Source: Exiguobacterium artemiae 255-15 (GTDB lineage Bacteria > Bacillota > Bacilli > Exiguobacteriales > Exiguobacteriaceae). From it: DNA of 64,000 nucleotides. Shown piece after piece: positions 25,128 through 38,727 of the stretch. The position numbers and the translations under genes are program-made. The notes under the pieces are model-generated. The model was not told the DNA's origin. It did no database searches and saw only the letters and a program-made list of their open reading frames with translations. The stretch is from the NCBI RefSeq assembly GCF_000019905.1, contig NC_010556.1, forward strand, positions 2,630,001 through 2,694,000, read 5' to 3'. Numbering within the stretch: position 1 is the first letter of the stretch; every line of letters starts with the position of its first letter.

Positions 25128-26324
25128 TCAAGAGTGTTTTTTACTGAGGACTGCCGTTTGCGTCCGTTCGAGCACCGCGTTTGTGATGACAATCAAACCG
25201 GTGAACAGGAACAACGCTTCAAAACCGAAGTGACCGGCAATCTGACCACCCGCAAGTGGTCCGAGGAAATTCCCCATGAACTGCGCCGACTGGTTATAAC
25301 CGAAGATCCGGCCCGATGCATTCGCGGGCGTATGTTTCCGGAGAAGCGCCTGGACTGACGGCATCAGTGCGGCGGTCGCAAAACCGATTCCCATCCGTAA
25401 GATGATCAATTGGCTTGTATCCGTCACGAACGCCTGCGGAATCAGGAAGGCGGCGAAAATCAGCAAGGCGAAGAACAAAACGCGTTCCGCCCCGATTTTA
25501 TCCGATAACCGGCCGAGCCGCTGCGCGGCAATCAAGGCCGCAATCCCTGGAGCTGACGCGACGATACCAGACAGCAAGGCCAATCGTTCCGTACCGGGAC
25601 TGAGTTCCCGGACGTACAGGGATAAAATCGGACTGATCGATTGTGCCGCAAACTGAATCAGGAACGTCGTCAGGAAGAGACTTAAAATCAGTTCCGGATG
25701 ACGTAACGATTGGATGATTTCTTTAGCTGACGCCATTTTCTTCGTTTGTAACGGAACAAAGTCCTCTTTGACGAAGAAATACGTGACAAGGAACGTCAGG
25801 AAGAGCGGAATGCTCGTAAAGAGAAAAACGGGTCGAAGCCCAATCATATCGGCAAGGAATCCTCCAATCAGAGGTCCAAGTAATCCACCGGCAATCCCAC
25901 CGGTTGATAATGTACCGAGCGCCCAGCCACTTTTCTCTTTTGGGGTTTGTGAGGCAACCATGGTGATTCCGGCAGAGATAAATCCGGAGACGGCACCCAT
26001 GACAAGTCGTAAGAAGACGAGCTGATAGACATCCTGTACGAAGCTGATCAGGAACATGACAATCGACATCCCGAGGCTTGCCCGCAGTAACATCAACTTC
26101 CGGCCTTTTTTGTCGGCCAGTCGTCCCCAAATCGGTGATACGATGGCTGCGACGAGGAAGGTCGCACCAAAAGCAACACCCGACCAGGTCGTGATTTCCT
26201 GGCGTCCGTTTACACCAAGTTCTTCAATGAATAAGGGCAAAAACGGTAAGACTAAACTTAAAGCAGCAGCAGTCAAAAAACTACCGATCCAAACAACGAC
26301 TAAATTTCGTTTCCACAATGGCAT
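25128..26324 (-). CDS. MFS multidrug-type transporter
   Basis: The 398-residue protein has twelve predicted helices. It carries the MFS A-motif-like loop between helices 2 and 3 (GRLADKKGRKLMLLRASLG) and a motif C-like proline/glycine region in helix 5 (GTLSTGGIAGGLLGPLIGGF). Motif C marks proton-coupled antiporters, so drug or metabolite export is most likely. The substrate is unknown. Single gene, start with AAAGGAAGTG before the ATG. Confidence 0.85.
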   Translation of the reverse strand: MPLWKRNLVVVWIGSFLTAAALSLVLPFLPLFIEELGVNGRQEITTWSGVAFGATFLVAAIVSPIWGRLADKKGRKLMLLRASLGMSIVMFLISFVQDVYQLVFLRLVMGAVSGFISAGITMVASQTPKEKSGWALGTLSTGGIAGGLLGPLIGGFLADMIGLRPVFLFTSIPLFLTFLVTYFFVKEDFVPLQTKKMASAKEIIQSLRHPELILSLFLTTFLIQFAAQSISPILSLYVRELSPGTERLALLSGIVASAPGIAALIAAQRLGRLSDKIGAERVLFFALLIFAAFLIPQAFVTDTSQLIILRMGIGFATAALMPSVQALLRKHTPANASGRIFGYNQSAQFMGNFLGPLAGGQIAGHFGFEALFLFTGLIVITNAVLERTQTAVLSKKHS

Positions 26325-26504
26325 TGTGGCATCACTTCCTTTTTAATGGTAATTCCGTTTCAATTCAACAACTTCTAATATACCCTTCACAAAGTAAAAT
26401 GTCTAGGATTTGAACTGATTCAAAGGACTCCCTGACCATTGGCTTATATCCAAGTCACTCCGGACGACCGATAATAAGATAACTTAATCTAGGGAGTGAA
26501 CGAT

Positions 26505-27374
26505 ATGAAACGCTTCATCCTCAGTTTGCTTTGTCTTACGATGGCTGCGACGCTTCTGCCTGTCAGAACCGAAGCGGCTGTCACCGTCACGCGTCATACC
26601 GTGATGTGGTCCATCCCTGAAGCGAAACAAATTCCAACGAAAGTCACACAGCTGGCAAACAGACAGATGAAACGTGTCTACCTGCATGTCGCTGTCGAGG
26701 GTGACCGAACCCTCTACCGCACATTCGTTGAAAAAGCCCACCTTGCCGGAATCGAAGTCTATTTTTTGTTCGGTCAGCCGAGCTGGATTACGAATGAAGG
26801 CACGACGAACCGGCCGAACGTCGAAGATCCGTTAGCCTGGATCAGTGTCTATCTGCAAGAAACGATGGAACGTCCGGATGGCATCAGCGTCGATCTCGAA
26901 CCTTACGCCTTACCGGCCTGGGAAACGGATCAAGCGTCTGTCATCGCCTCTTATCAACGCCTGCTGACAGCTTTTCACGATGTTAGCACAGCGCAAAATC
27001 TCCCGTTGCAACTGTTCCTGCCGTTTTGGTTCCATACCGTGCCGGATGCTTCCGGACAACCGCTCAGCGAATGGGCGATGGAACTGGCTGATGAAGTCAC
27101 CTTGATGAGTTACCGGACCGTCTACAGTGGTGGTAATGGTCTTGCTGCGATTACGATGACTGATGCGCTCTACGCCGCCAGTCATCAACATCTTTTGTCG
27201 TACGCCCTGGAATTCACGGAACTTCCGGAAACACCAAGCATCACCTTTTACGGAAAGACACGGACTGCGCTCAATCAGCTCGTCAATCAAACGATGAACA
27301 GCTCCCTGCCGCCAAGCGCCATCGTCTATCATGATTTTGATGCCTACCAGGATTTCATGCGCAGTACGCAGTGA
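26505..27374 (+). CDS. secreted glycosidase-like protein with DLEP motif
   Basis: The protein (289 residues from ATG 26505, after GGGAG at 8 bp) has a signal peptide (about 1-24, ending TEAA) and alternating strands and helices like a TIM barrel. YLHVAVEGD, VYFLFGQPSW, GISVDLEPYAL (about 125-135), LFLPFW and VTLMSYRTVYSG look like successive barrel strands. Acidic residues at strand 4 and a Met-Ser-Tyr strand 6 resemble GH18-like and other glycosidase folds. I cannot assign a family or substrate. A GTG at 26496 is in frame but badly placed. It is monocistronic and ends beside the structured repeat. Confidence 0.6.
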   Translation: MKRFILSLLCLTMAATLLPVRTEAAVTVTRHTVMWSIPEAKQIPTKVTQLANRQMKRVYLHVAVEGDRTLYRTFVEKAHLAGIEVYFLFGQPSWITNEGTTNRPNVEDPLAWISVYLQETMERPDGISVDLEPYALPAWETDQASVIASYQRLLTAFHDVSTAQNLPLQLFLPFWFHTVPDASGQPLSEWAMELADEVTLMSYRTVYSGGNGLAAITMTDALYAASHQHLLSYALEFTELPETPSITFYGKTRTALNQLVNQTMNSSLPPSAIVYHDFDAYQDFMRSTQ

Positions 27375-27412
27375 TTTTACTTTCCGTTTAATTTTAAAAA
27401 AGTGGCTGACTC

Positions 27413-27569
27413 AAAAAAGAATCACTCGTCTTCTCACGCCCTTTCCTCAGGCGAGACACAAGCCAGTTTCCCTGCCTCATTCAGGCAGGGAATCGGGTCT
27501 TGTTTGTCTCTGACAGCGCAAAATGCGCTTTTTCCTGTAGGAGTGGCGTGAAGCGAGTGATTCTTTTTT
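27413..27569 (+). repeat. dispersed structured repeat, copy 1
   Basis: This noncoding element of about 157 bp folds into one long hairpin with nested stems. The outer arms AAAAAAGAATCACTCG and CGAGTGATTCTTTTTT are perfect; next are TCACGCC/GGCGTGA (27434-27440/27545-27551), TCCTCAGG/CCTGTAGGA and GAGACA/TGTCTC. The top stem is TTCCCTGCCT/AGGCAGGGAA, and a side hairpin AGCGC/GCGCT is followed by TTTT. The core from GGCGAGACACAAGCCAGTTT on matches copy 2 at 39606-39746, in the same orientation. It sits between convergent genes. See findings. Confidence 0.75.
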
Positions 27570-27573
27570 TACG

Positions 27574-27612
27574 AGATCAGGGTGGCAGATTATCATTCTG
27601 CCACCCTGATCT
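27574..27612. terminator. bidirectional hairpin terminator between the glycosidase-like gene and mbl
   Basis: A 16-bp perfect stem AGATCAGGGTGGCAGA/TCTGCCACCCTGATCT with a 7-nt loop. T-runs are short on both sides. Confidence 0.75.
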
Positions 27613-27653
27613 TTGGAGAGACTGACATTTGAGTCAGCACCTTTTGATTTGTC

Positions 27654-28637
27654 TTATTTCCCTAAATGATCAAGCATGATGCCTGTTCCACGTGCGACAC
27701 ATAACATCGGATCTTCCGCGATCAATACCGGAAGTCCCAGTTCTTTTGCCAGCAACTGATCGATGCCGTCAAGTAGTGCTCCGCCGCCTGTCAGGATGAT
27801 GCCGCGGTCGATGATATCCGCCGCCAGTTCCGGCGGTGTTTTTTCGAGGACCCGTTTTGTCGCTTCAACGATTTCCATTGCCGCTTCCGCCAACGCTTCA
27901 TGCATTTCCAGTGATGAAATCGTGATGTTGTCCGGGAGTCCTGTCACGAGATTCCGCCCCCGAATGTCCATTTCTTCCTGACGCCCCTCATCGGAGACAG
28001 TTGCGACCGTCATCTTGACGTTTTGAGCCGTCCGTTCCCCGATGATGAGTTTATGATTATCCTTGATTGCACGGATGATGTCGTGGTCAAACCGATCCCC
28101 TGCTACTTTGATCGTTTCGCCGCAGACGATATCGCCCATCGACAGGACGGCTACATCCGTTGTTCCGCCACCGATGTCAATGACCATGTGACCAGCCGGC
28201 ATCCAGATGTCCATCCCTGCTCCGACGGCTGCGACTTTTGGTTCGACTTCCAGGAAAACAGTTTTTGCACCTGATTTTTCACCAGCTTGACGAATCGCTT
28301 TCGCTTCGACCGTCGTGATGCTGGCCGGTGTACAAATCAACATCCGGACGCCGCCGAACATACTTCTCACTTCGATTTTATCGATGAAGTGACGTAACAT
28401 CGCTTCCGTCATTTCAAAATCAGCGATTACACCATCGCGTAACGGACGGATCGCGACGATGTTTCCCGGTGTCCGGCCAACCATCTGGTGAGCTTCCGTT
28501 CCGACTGCATGGATTTTTCCTGTTGCTTTATCAATCGCGACGACCGATGGCTCGTCGAGTACAATTCCCTTACCTTTTACGTGAATGACGACATTTGCCG
28601 TCCCCAGGTCAATTCCGATATCCTTTGTCAAAAACAT
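27654..28637 (-). CDS. mbl: MreB/Mbl-type rod-shape actin homologue
   Basis: The 327-residue actin-like ATPase has phosphate-1 (IGIDLGTANVVIHVKGKGIV), phosphate-2 (MVIDIGGGTTDVAVLSMGDI) and the adenosine motif (RGIILTGGGALLDGIDQLL). It forms membrane-bound filaments that steer cell-wall synthesis. Its place between murA and flhO-flhP matches mbl of B. subtilis, hence the name; paralogy with mreB cannot be excluded by sequence alone. AAGGAG precedes the ATG. No spoIIID lies upstream. Confidence 0.92.
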   Translation of the reverse strand: MFLTKDIGIDLGTANVVIHVKGKGIVLDEPSVVAIDKATGKIHAVGTEAHQMVGRTPGNIVAIRPLRDGVIADFEMTEAMLRHFIDKIEVRSMFGGVRMLICTPASITTVEAKAIRQAGEKSGAKTVFLEVEPKVAAVGAGMDIWMPAGHMVIDIGGGTTDVAVLSMGDIVCGETIKVAGDRFDHDIIRAIKDNHKLIIGERTAQNVKMTVATVSDEGRQEEMDIRGRNLVTGLPDNITISSLEMHEALAEAAMEIVEATKRVLEKTPPELAADIIDRGIILTGGGALLDGIDQLLAKELGLPVLIAEDPMLCVARGTGIMLDHLGK

Positions 28638-28745
28638 CTCGCGTGATCTCCTTTATCCACTGGCTATTCTTCCAAAATATAGTACGTCGTTTGGACGTCT
28701 AACCCATTTATGTATACATACCTTTCAATTCTAGCACAGGGAAAC

Positions 28746-28779
28746 AAAAAGAGACGACTTTCTTTTGAAGAAAGTCGTC
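28746..28779 (-). terminator. intrinsic terminator of murA
   Basis: On the minus strand GACGACTTTCTT pairs with AAGAAAGTCGTC (3-nt loop), followed by a T-rich run. Confidence 0.92.
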
Positions 28780-28806
28780 AAGAATATGATGGAATGAAAT
28801 GATAGC

Positions 28807-30111
28807 TTAAAGCTTCGCCGCTGCCGTCTCTTCGATGGCAACTGTTTCTTCCGTGACACGCTCGACATCTGCGCCGAGTGCTTGTAATTTAAGGTGGAAA
28901 TCAACATATCCGCGATCGATGTGATGCAGTGCACCGACACGTGTTTCGCCTTCTGCAATCAATCCAGCCGTGACAAGTGCTGCTCCAGAACGAAGGTCTG
29001 TTGAAAGAACTTCTGCTCCTTGAAGTTGAACACCGCCCGTGATGATTGATGAACGTCCTTCGATCTTGATGTCAGCGTTCATGCGACGGAATTCTTCGAC
29101 GTGCATGAAGCGGTTTTCAAAGACTGTTTCCGTGATGACTGATGTGCCTTCTGCTTTTAAGACCAATGCCATCATTTGTGCTTGAACGTCTGTCGGGAAA
29201 CCAGGGTGTGGCATCGTCTTGACGTCGATTGCAACAAGTTTCTTCGGTCCGACGACACGAAGGCCTTCTTCTGTATCCGAGATCTTAACACCCATCTCTT
29301 CCATTTTTGAGATCAATGGACGGAGATGTTCACGCTCAGCACCGATGACTTCCACGTCACCTTCCGTGATTGCAGCTGCAATCATGAATGTACCGGCTTC
29401 GATACGGTCCGGAATGACATAGTGGTTGCCGCCGTGAAGTTTTTCAACACCTTCAACACGAATCGTCTCTGTTCCGGCACCGCGGACTTTAGCGCCCATT
29501 GCGTTGAGGAAGTTAGCGAGATCGACGATTTCAGGTTCTTTCGCAACGTTTTCGATAACTGTCGTACCTTCAGCAAGCGTAGCTGCCATCATGATGTTTT
29601 CTGTCGCACCGACTGACGGGAAGTCGAGGTAGATTTTCGCACCTTGCAGACGACCGTCGACGTGCGCTTCAACGAATCCGTTACCGATGATTGTTTTCGC
29701 ACCCATCGCTTCGAATCCTTTTAAGTGAAGATCGATTGGACGTGAACCGATTGCACAGCCGCCCGGCATGGCGACACGTGCACGACCGAGACGTGCAAGA
29801 AGTGGTCCCATGACAAGAATCGACGCACGCATCTTGCGGACGTATTCAAGCGGTGCTTCGTCTTTCAATTCTGCTTCGGCATTGACCGAGACCGTGTTTG
29901 CTTCTGCATCAAATGTCACTTCTGCGTTCAGGTTCCGTAAGACGTTGTTGATTGTGTATACGTCTGCCAAACGGGGAACGTTTTGAAGGACCGATGTACC
30001 TTCTGAAGCAAGCAATGTTGCGACCAATGTTTTCAAGACTGCGTTTTTTGCACCTTCTACTTTTACCGTTCCAGCTAATTTACGTCCGCCACGGACAACG
30101 ATTTTTTCCAT
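28807..30111 (-). CDS. murA: UDP-N-acetylglucosamine 1-carboxyvinyltransferase
   Basis: MurA transfers enolpyruvate from PEP to UDP-GlcNAc, the first committed step of peptidoglycan synthesis. The 434-residue protein starts [20 protein letters not shown]. It keeps the phosphonate-sensitive cysteine in [20 protein letters not shown] (near 115), the loop arginine context, and the late motif [20 protein letters not shown]. Position after the atp operon matches murAA of Bacillus. The YwzB-like gene lies 235 bp upstream. ATG 30111 follows a GAGTATG stretch with weak Shine-Dalgarno. Confidence 0.95.
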   Translation of the reverse strand: MEKIVVRGGRKLAGTVKVEGAKNAVLKTLVATLLASEGTSVLQNVPRLADVYTINNVLRNLNAEVTFDAEANTVSVNAEAELKDEAPLEYVRKMRASILVMGPLLARLGRARVAMPGGCAIGSRPIDLHLKGFEAMGAKTIIGNGFVEAHVDGRLQGAKIYLDFPSVGATENIMMAATLAEGTTVIENVAKEPEIVDLANFLNAMGAKVRGAGTETIRVEGVEKLHGGNHYVIPDRIEAGTFMIAAAITEGDVEVIGAEREHLRPLISKMEEMGVKISDTEEGLRVVGPKKLVAIDVKTMPHPGFPTDVQAQMMALVLKAEGTSVITETVFENRFMHVEEFRRMNADIKIEGRSSIITGGVQLQGAEVLSTDLRSGAALVTAGLIAEGETRVGALHHIDRGYVDFHLKLQALGADVERVTEETVAIEETAAAKL

Positions 30112-30346
30112 TACTCATACTCCTCTGCTTTCGTTTCTGTTCTATTATGTTCAATTCGCGATTGGTGTGCATCATAGTTGAAAACCAACGCATGATAGAA
30201 GAGAAACACCCTATAGTTGATCTCTCATTCCAAATCCAACACGACTTTTCAGATTCACAATGGTTACGTTTCTTCATTATAAGAATACTATCCTGTTCCA
30301 TACTAAATCAGATTGATGATTTAGGGTTTACAACGAAGTTACAAGT

Positions 30347-30580
30347 TCACCCGACTAAGAACTGGAGACGCTGTGCGAATCCCGAATAGTCGAGCAAAAA
30401 GCGGGCGATCAGCGAACCGAGCGCCACGGCAAGCAACACACGCAAGACAACAGCCTGCGGTCCTTTCGGATGTTGCAGGAACTTCTCCCATTTGACCGGA
30501 AGGAGTGCCCACCAGGCGAAGACAATCGCCGTTAAATAAACAAGCATACTGATTAGTGCACTTAAACCGATTGACGTCAC
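30347..30580 (-). CDS. YwzB-like small membrane protein (DUF1146)
   Basis: The 77-residue protein has two membrane helices (about 7-28 and 42-62) joined by a loop with WWALLPVKWEKFLQ, as in DUF1146 proteins found between atpC and murA in Bacillus. The function is not known. It uses a GTG start with GAGGTG 8 bp ahead. The gap to murA (about 235 bp) and to atpC (about 320 bp) suggests its own promoter. Confidence 0.75.
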   Translation of the reverse strand: MTSIGLSALISMLVYLTAIVFAWWALLPVKWEKFLQHPKGPQAVVLRVLLAVALGSLIARFLLDYSGFAQRLQFLVG

Positions 30581-30853
30581 TGCTACTGCACCTCTTCTGT
30601 TAAGGTTTTTCCAACCTTACCATGATTTCATACAATGAATGATTGCGCAAACAAAAAGGCACAAGATAATTTATTTTATCGTATAAAATATATTATGAAA
30701 AGATGATTATGGAAAATTCCACATAATAAGATTGAAAAATGTGTGAAGAGGACACATATATTGTACTTTTACTTTTTTTAGGGTTGTTAAACCTGAATCC
30801 CCAAATGGATTTGGGAAAACGGTTGTCCTGCAGGAAATCATTGACCTGTCCTC
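30581..30853. other. AT-rich intergenic region between atpC and the YwzB-like gene
   Basis: It holds no gene of note. Possible minus-strand promoters are TTTTCA-17-TAAAAT near 30670-30700 and TTGTTT-16-TATGAA near 30630. A small hairpin, CCCAAAT/ATTTGGG, lies near 30802. Confidence 0.4.
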
Positions 30854-30893
30854 AAAAAAAGACCCGGCTTCCATGACGGAAACCGGGTCTTTA
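30854..30893 (-). terminator. intrinsic terminator of the atp operon
   Basis: On the minus strand AAAGACCCGG pairs with CCGGGTCTTT, with further pairing inside, followed by T7. It lies 8 bp past the atpC stop. Confidence 0.93.
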
Positions 30894-30900
30894 ACTTGAA

Positions 30901-31314
30901 TCAATCGCGACCGTATTCTTTTAGGTTGAGACGGTTGATTGCGCGTTTCAATGAAAGCTCAGCGCGTTTGAACTCAAGATCTGATAATTTCGTGTCCTGG
31001 AGGCGACGTTCTGCCCGGACTTTCGCAGCAGAAGCCCGGTCGTAATCGACCTTGTCTGCAGCTTCAGCCGTTTCAGCAAGAACTGTCACTGTATCCTGGC
31101 GCACTTCCATAAAGCCACCGCTGATAGCGATCAACGTGCGTCCGCCATCTTCGTGGCGCAACTTCAAGATGCTGATGTCGAGTGGTGTTACGAGCGGTAC
31201 GTGGTGCGGGAGAACCCCGATCTCACCAGATATCGTTTTCGCAACGACCATACGGACATCGCCATCATACACTTCGCCATCCGGGGTGACGATATTGACA
31301 TGAAGTGTGTTCAT
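30901..31314 (-). CDS. atpC: ATP synthase epsilon subunit
   Basis: The 137-residue subunit has the N-terminal beta sandwich ([26 protein letters not shown]) and C-terminal helical hairpin with basic/acidic residues (about 90-135). It couples the c ring to gamma and can inhibit ATP hydrolysis. It is last in the atp operon, 26 bp after atpD, and followed by the operon terminator. GGGGGACTTGAG precedes the ATG. Confidence 0.95.
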   Translation of the reverse strand: MNTLHVNIVTPDGEVYDGDVRMVVAKTISGEIGVLPHHVPLVTPLDISILKLRHEDGGRTLIAISGGFMEVRQDTVTVLAETAEAADKVDYDRASAAKVRAERRLQDTKLSDLEFKRAELSLKRAINRLNLKEYGRD

Positions 31315-31340
31315 CTCAAGTCCCCCTTATGCTTTGTCAC

Positions 31341-32774
<1,434 letters not shown>

Positions 32775-32794
32775 CTATCATTACGCCGAGTGGA

Positions 32795-33652
<858 letters not shown>

Positions 33653-33703
33653 TCACCACCTTGTTAGTATCAAGAGTGTTCCACCGAGCCTAAGAGCAAG
33701 CTC

Positions 33704-36325
<2,622 letters not shown>

Positions 36326-36435
36326 CTACTTCTAGTATCTACATAAGGGAGCCGTAGCCCCCATGACGGTTCACTCTAATGGAACGAATAACGCCCTATG
36401 TAGCTCAGTTCTTCGTGCGTAAAATTAAATACGGA

Positions 36436-36723
<288 letters not shown>

Positions 36724-37467
36724 TTAATGGTCGTGCGCTGCCTTATGCCCGATGTAAACCATCGTTAAGATAAGGAAGATATACGCTTGGATTGCTCCGA
36801 TGAAGAGTGAGAATCCTTGCCAGATCAACATTGGGATCGCTGACAGAATAGCACCGACTGGTCCGAGGAATTGGAAATCGTTCGTTCCAGAGACGATACC
36901 GATCGAAAGAATGATACCAATCATGATTTCACCCGCGAAGATGTTACCGTAAAGACGAAGACCGAGAGTCAACGTGTTTGCGAATTCCTCGATGATGGTA
37001 ATAATAAACATCGGCGTCATAAACGTTTTCGCATACGAGCCGAAGCCGCGCATTTTCACACCGTAATAATGGCTCATGACCACTACCATAGATGAAAGTG
37101 CAAGTGTCACATACGGATCTGCAGTTGGTGAGTTGAACCAAATGTAGTGACCCGTCACAACGTTAAAGGGAAGACCCATTAAGTTGGACACGATGATGAA
37201 CAGGAACAGTGTCATTCCGAAAGTTAGGAAGCGACCCCCTGTTTTCCAGTCCATCGTGCTGCTGATGATTCCGCGAACGAACTCGAGGAACATCTCCATC
37301 ACGTTTTGAGCACCGGTCGGCTTCATCACAAGACGTCGCGTACCGGCCACGGCAATCAGGAAAACGAGAGCAGCTGCAATCAGCACTGTGATCAAGTTTG
37401 TCCAGCTACCGTACAGAACGAAGTCGCCCCAGAGTGGGATTTCGTAAAGTGGCATTTCGTGGTTCAT
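36724..37467 (-). CDS. atpB: ATP synthase a subunit
   Basis: The 247-residue membrane protein carries the essential Arg in TLGLRLYGNIFAGEIMIGII and the late helix IQAYIFLILTMVYIGHKAAH. It forms the ion half-channels next to the c ring. ATG 37467 has GAGGTG 9 bp upstream; a GTG four codons earlier overlaps that Shine-Dalgarno and is rejected. Confidence 0.95.
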   Translation of the reverse strand: MNHEMPLYEIPLWGDFVLYGSWTNLITVLIAAALVFLIAVAGTRRLVMKPTGAQNVMEMFLEFVRGIISSTMDWKTGGRFLTFGMTLFLFIIVSNLMGLPFNVVTGHYIWFNSPTADPYVTLALSSMVVVMSHYYGVKMRGFGSYAKTFMTPMFIITIIEEFANTLTLGLRLYGNIFAGEIMIGIILSIGIVSGTNDFQFLGPVGAILSAIPMLIWQGFSLFIGAIQAYIFLILTMVYIGHKAAHDH

Positions 37468-37475
37468 TTGATTAT

Positions 37476-37862
37476 TCACCTCTTTTCCCGCTTAAGTTCG
37501 TGAGTAAAATACTCACAAAATTGTATGACGTGGCCGGCGAGAAGGCCTATTACCACCGCAGTTAATGACAATTCGGCTTCATACTTCAAGCCGATCATCA
37601 CACAGAGTACCGCGACCGCCATGCGTGATACGGTCCCTCGAGACATCGGCTTGCGCCCACGCTCGATTACACGATACATTCGATCGACGCTTAATCGTTG
37701 CAGCGTCAAGATCATGAAGCTACCTGCCCCACCCAGTGCCAGTCCATAAATCACCGGATCACTCGGATAACCGACAAGTAACAGGACAGCAAGGATTCCA
37801 TAATAGAGTCCGAACCATCGTAAGTACGCACGATACAACGCATCTTGAAGGATGATATTCAT
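37476..37862 (-). CDS. atpI: ATP synthase subunit I
   Basis: The 128-residue protein has four predicted membrane helices, starts MNIILQDALYRAYLRWF and ends with a charged tail HELKREKR. AtpI helps assemble the c ring or carries Mg2+ in other species. A much longer reading frame runs upstream, but AGGAG 7 bp before ATG 37862 and the 4-bp ATGA overlap with the gene ahead fix this start. Confidence 0.88.
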   Translation of the reverse strand: MNIILQDALYRAYLRWFGLYYGILAVLLLVGYPSDPVIYGLALGGAGSFMILTLQRLSVDRMYRVIERGRKPMSRGTVSRMAVAVLCVMIGLKYEAELSLTAVVIGLLAGHVIQFCEYFTHELKREKR

Positions 37863-38077
37863 GTCTTGTCTCCTAACAAGTGCCTGATCATTGCGATCAT
37901 GCAAAGAATTCCGATGAAAATCCCGATGAACACTGCAAACGTCGCACCCATCTTTTGCCACCAATCCTGCTGTTCCCCATAGTTCCCAACAAGAAAGCCG
38001 ATGACGATCGGTGCGGCTAGTGCCGTCGAAATTTGCGAGGCCATGACCATACTCGTCGCGAGCCCTTTTTGGCGCAC
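37859..38077 (-). CDS. atpZ: AtpZ/AtpI family small membrane protein
   Basis: The 72-residue protein has two membrane helices (about 15-32 and 43-65) linked by GNYGEQQDWWQK, the AtpZ/AtpQ pattern (F0F1-associated Ca2+/Mg2+ channel-like). It is first gene of the atp operon and overlaps atpI by 4 bp. A GTG start with AAGGGGG ahead is used. AtpZ with AtpI can form a magnesium/calcium pathway in alkaliphilic Bacillus; whether it does so here is inference. Confidence 0.78.
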   Translation of the reverse strand: MRQKGLATSMVMASQISTALAAPIVIGFLVGNYGEQQDWWQKMGATFAVFIGIFIGILCMIAMIRHLLGDKT

Positions 38078-38149
38078 TAGAGACGACCCCCTTTTCCCAG
38101 TTGTGAGTTCTTTTTCTTTCCCACAATTTTCGGATTTTCATACTAGTCA

Positions 38150-38179
38150 AGAATACAATGAGAACCATTTCATAGTCAA
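38150..38179 (-). promoter_or_regulatory. probable promoter of the atp operon
   Basis: On the minus strand TTGACT (38174-38179), an 18-bp spacer and TATTCT (38150-38155) lie about 75 bp upstream of the GTG of atpZ. Other AT-rich boxes in this long region may also start transcripts. Confidence 0.45.
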
Positions 38180-38434
38180 ATGAATTCACAATTAAAATGG
38201 AGCCGTAAAACCATTGTATATCAACAATTGATAAGGTTTTCACAGAGGTGTCCCGTGCCACTCTTTTCACGAAGATGTGAAGAAAATATGTAGTATTATC
38301 AACGTTTATCGAGATGGTTCACTAGGTGAACAAAATCCTTGAACAGTAACGTTATATCGTGTTCTGAAATGAGAAACAAGTCACCTAAATCTGATTTGTG
38401 TCGATTTTGTGAAAAAACATTTTTCGTTCACATT

Positions 38435-38448
38435 TGTAAACGCTTTCT
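38435..38448. promoter_or_regulatory. cre-like site in the atp upstream region
   Basis: TGTAAACGCTTTCT fits TGNAANCGNWNNCW at every fixed position. It lies about 255 bp upstream of the proposed atp -35 and 280 bp before the plus-strand gene at 38728, so its target is unclear. Confidence 0.45.
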
Positions 38449-38622
38449 TTATGGGACGGTTTACCCCCTCTGACATCTGTTTGTAACAAAGCGGATGCAT
38501 GATTTCCAATTCGTTCCGTGTGTCCCTTGTCACAGCTTAAAAATTCACGGATGACTTTCTATTTTCAAGTTCATGATGCGGCTCTTTTTTTAATAAAAAT
38601 CATACATTTAGTCCTTCCGCTT

Positions 38623-38645
38623 CAGTAGTGGGCTACTGTTTTTTT
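38623..38645 (+). terminator. short terminator-like hairpin without an obvious gene in front
   Basis: CAGTAG pairs with CTACTG (loop TGGG) and is followed by T7. No plus-strand gene ends here. The roughly 180 nt ahead (38460-38622) hold no reading frame I can support; a small RNA is possible. Confidence 0.4.
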
Positions 38646-38727
38646 ACTCATCTACCTTGATTTGAAAACGATTGGCTACATATGGTAAAAAGAAGTGACA
38701 TGAACCAATCAAAAGGAAGTGAACCTC

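Noticed and set aside
27413-27569. MITE or insertion sequence remnant
   Set aside because: The ends of the two copies differ while keeping pairing, no target-site duplication is evident and there is no transposase. Not excluded, but not the best reading.
30707-30904. Minus-strand frame after atpC
   Set aside because: It crosses the atp terminator and has no homology-like features.
37476-38270. A 264-codon frame that includes atpI at its end
   Set aside because: Only the last 128 codons look like AtpI. The upstream part overlaps atpZ in another frame and reads as non-protein text; the Shine-Dalgarno and ATGA overlap fix the start at 37862.
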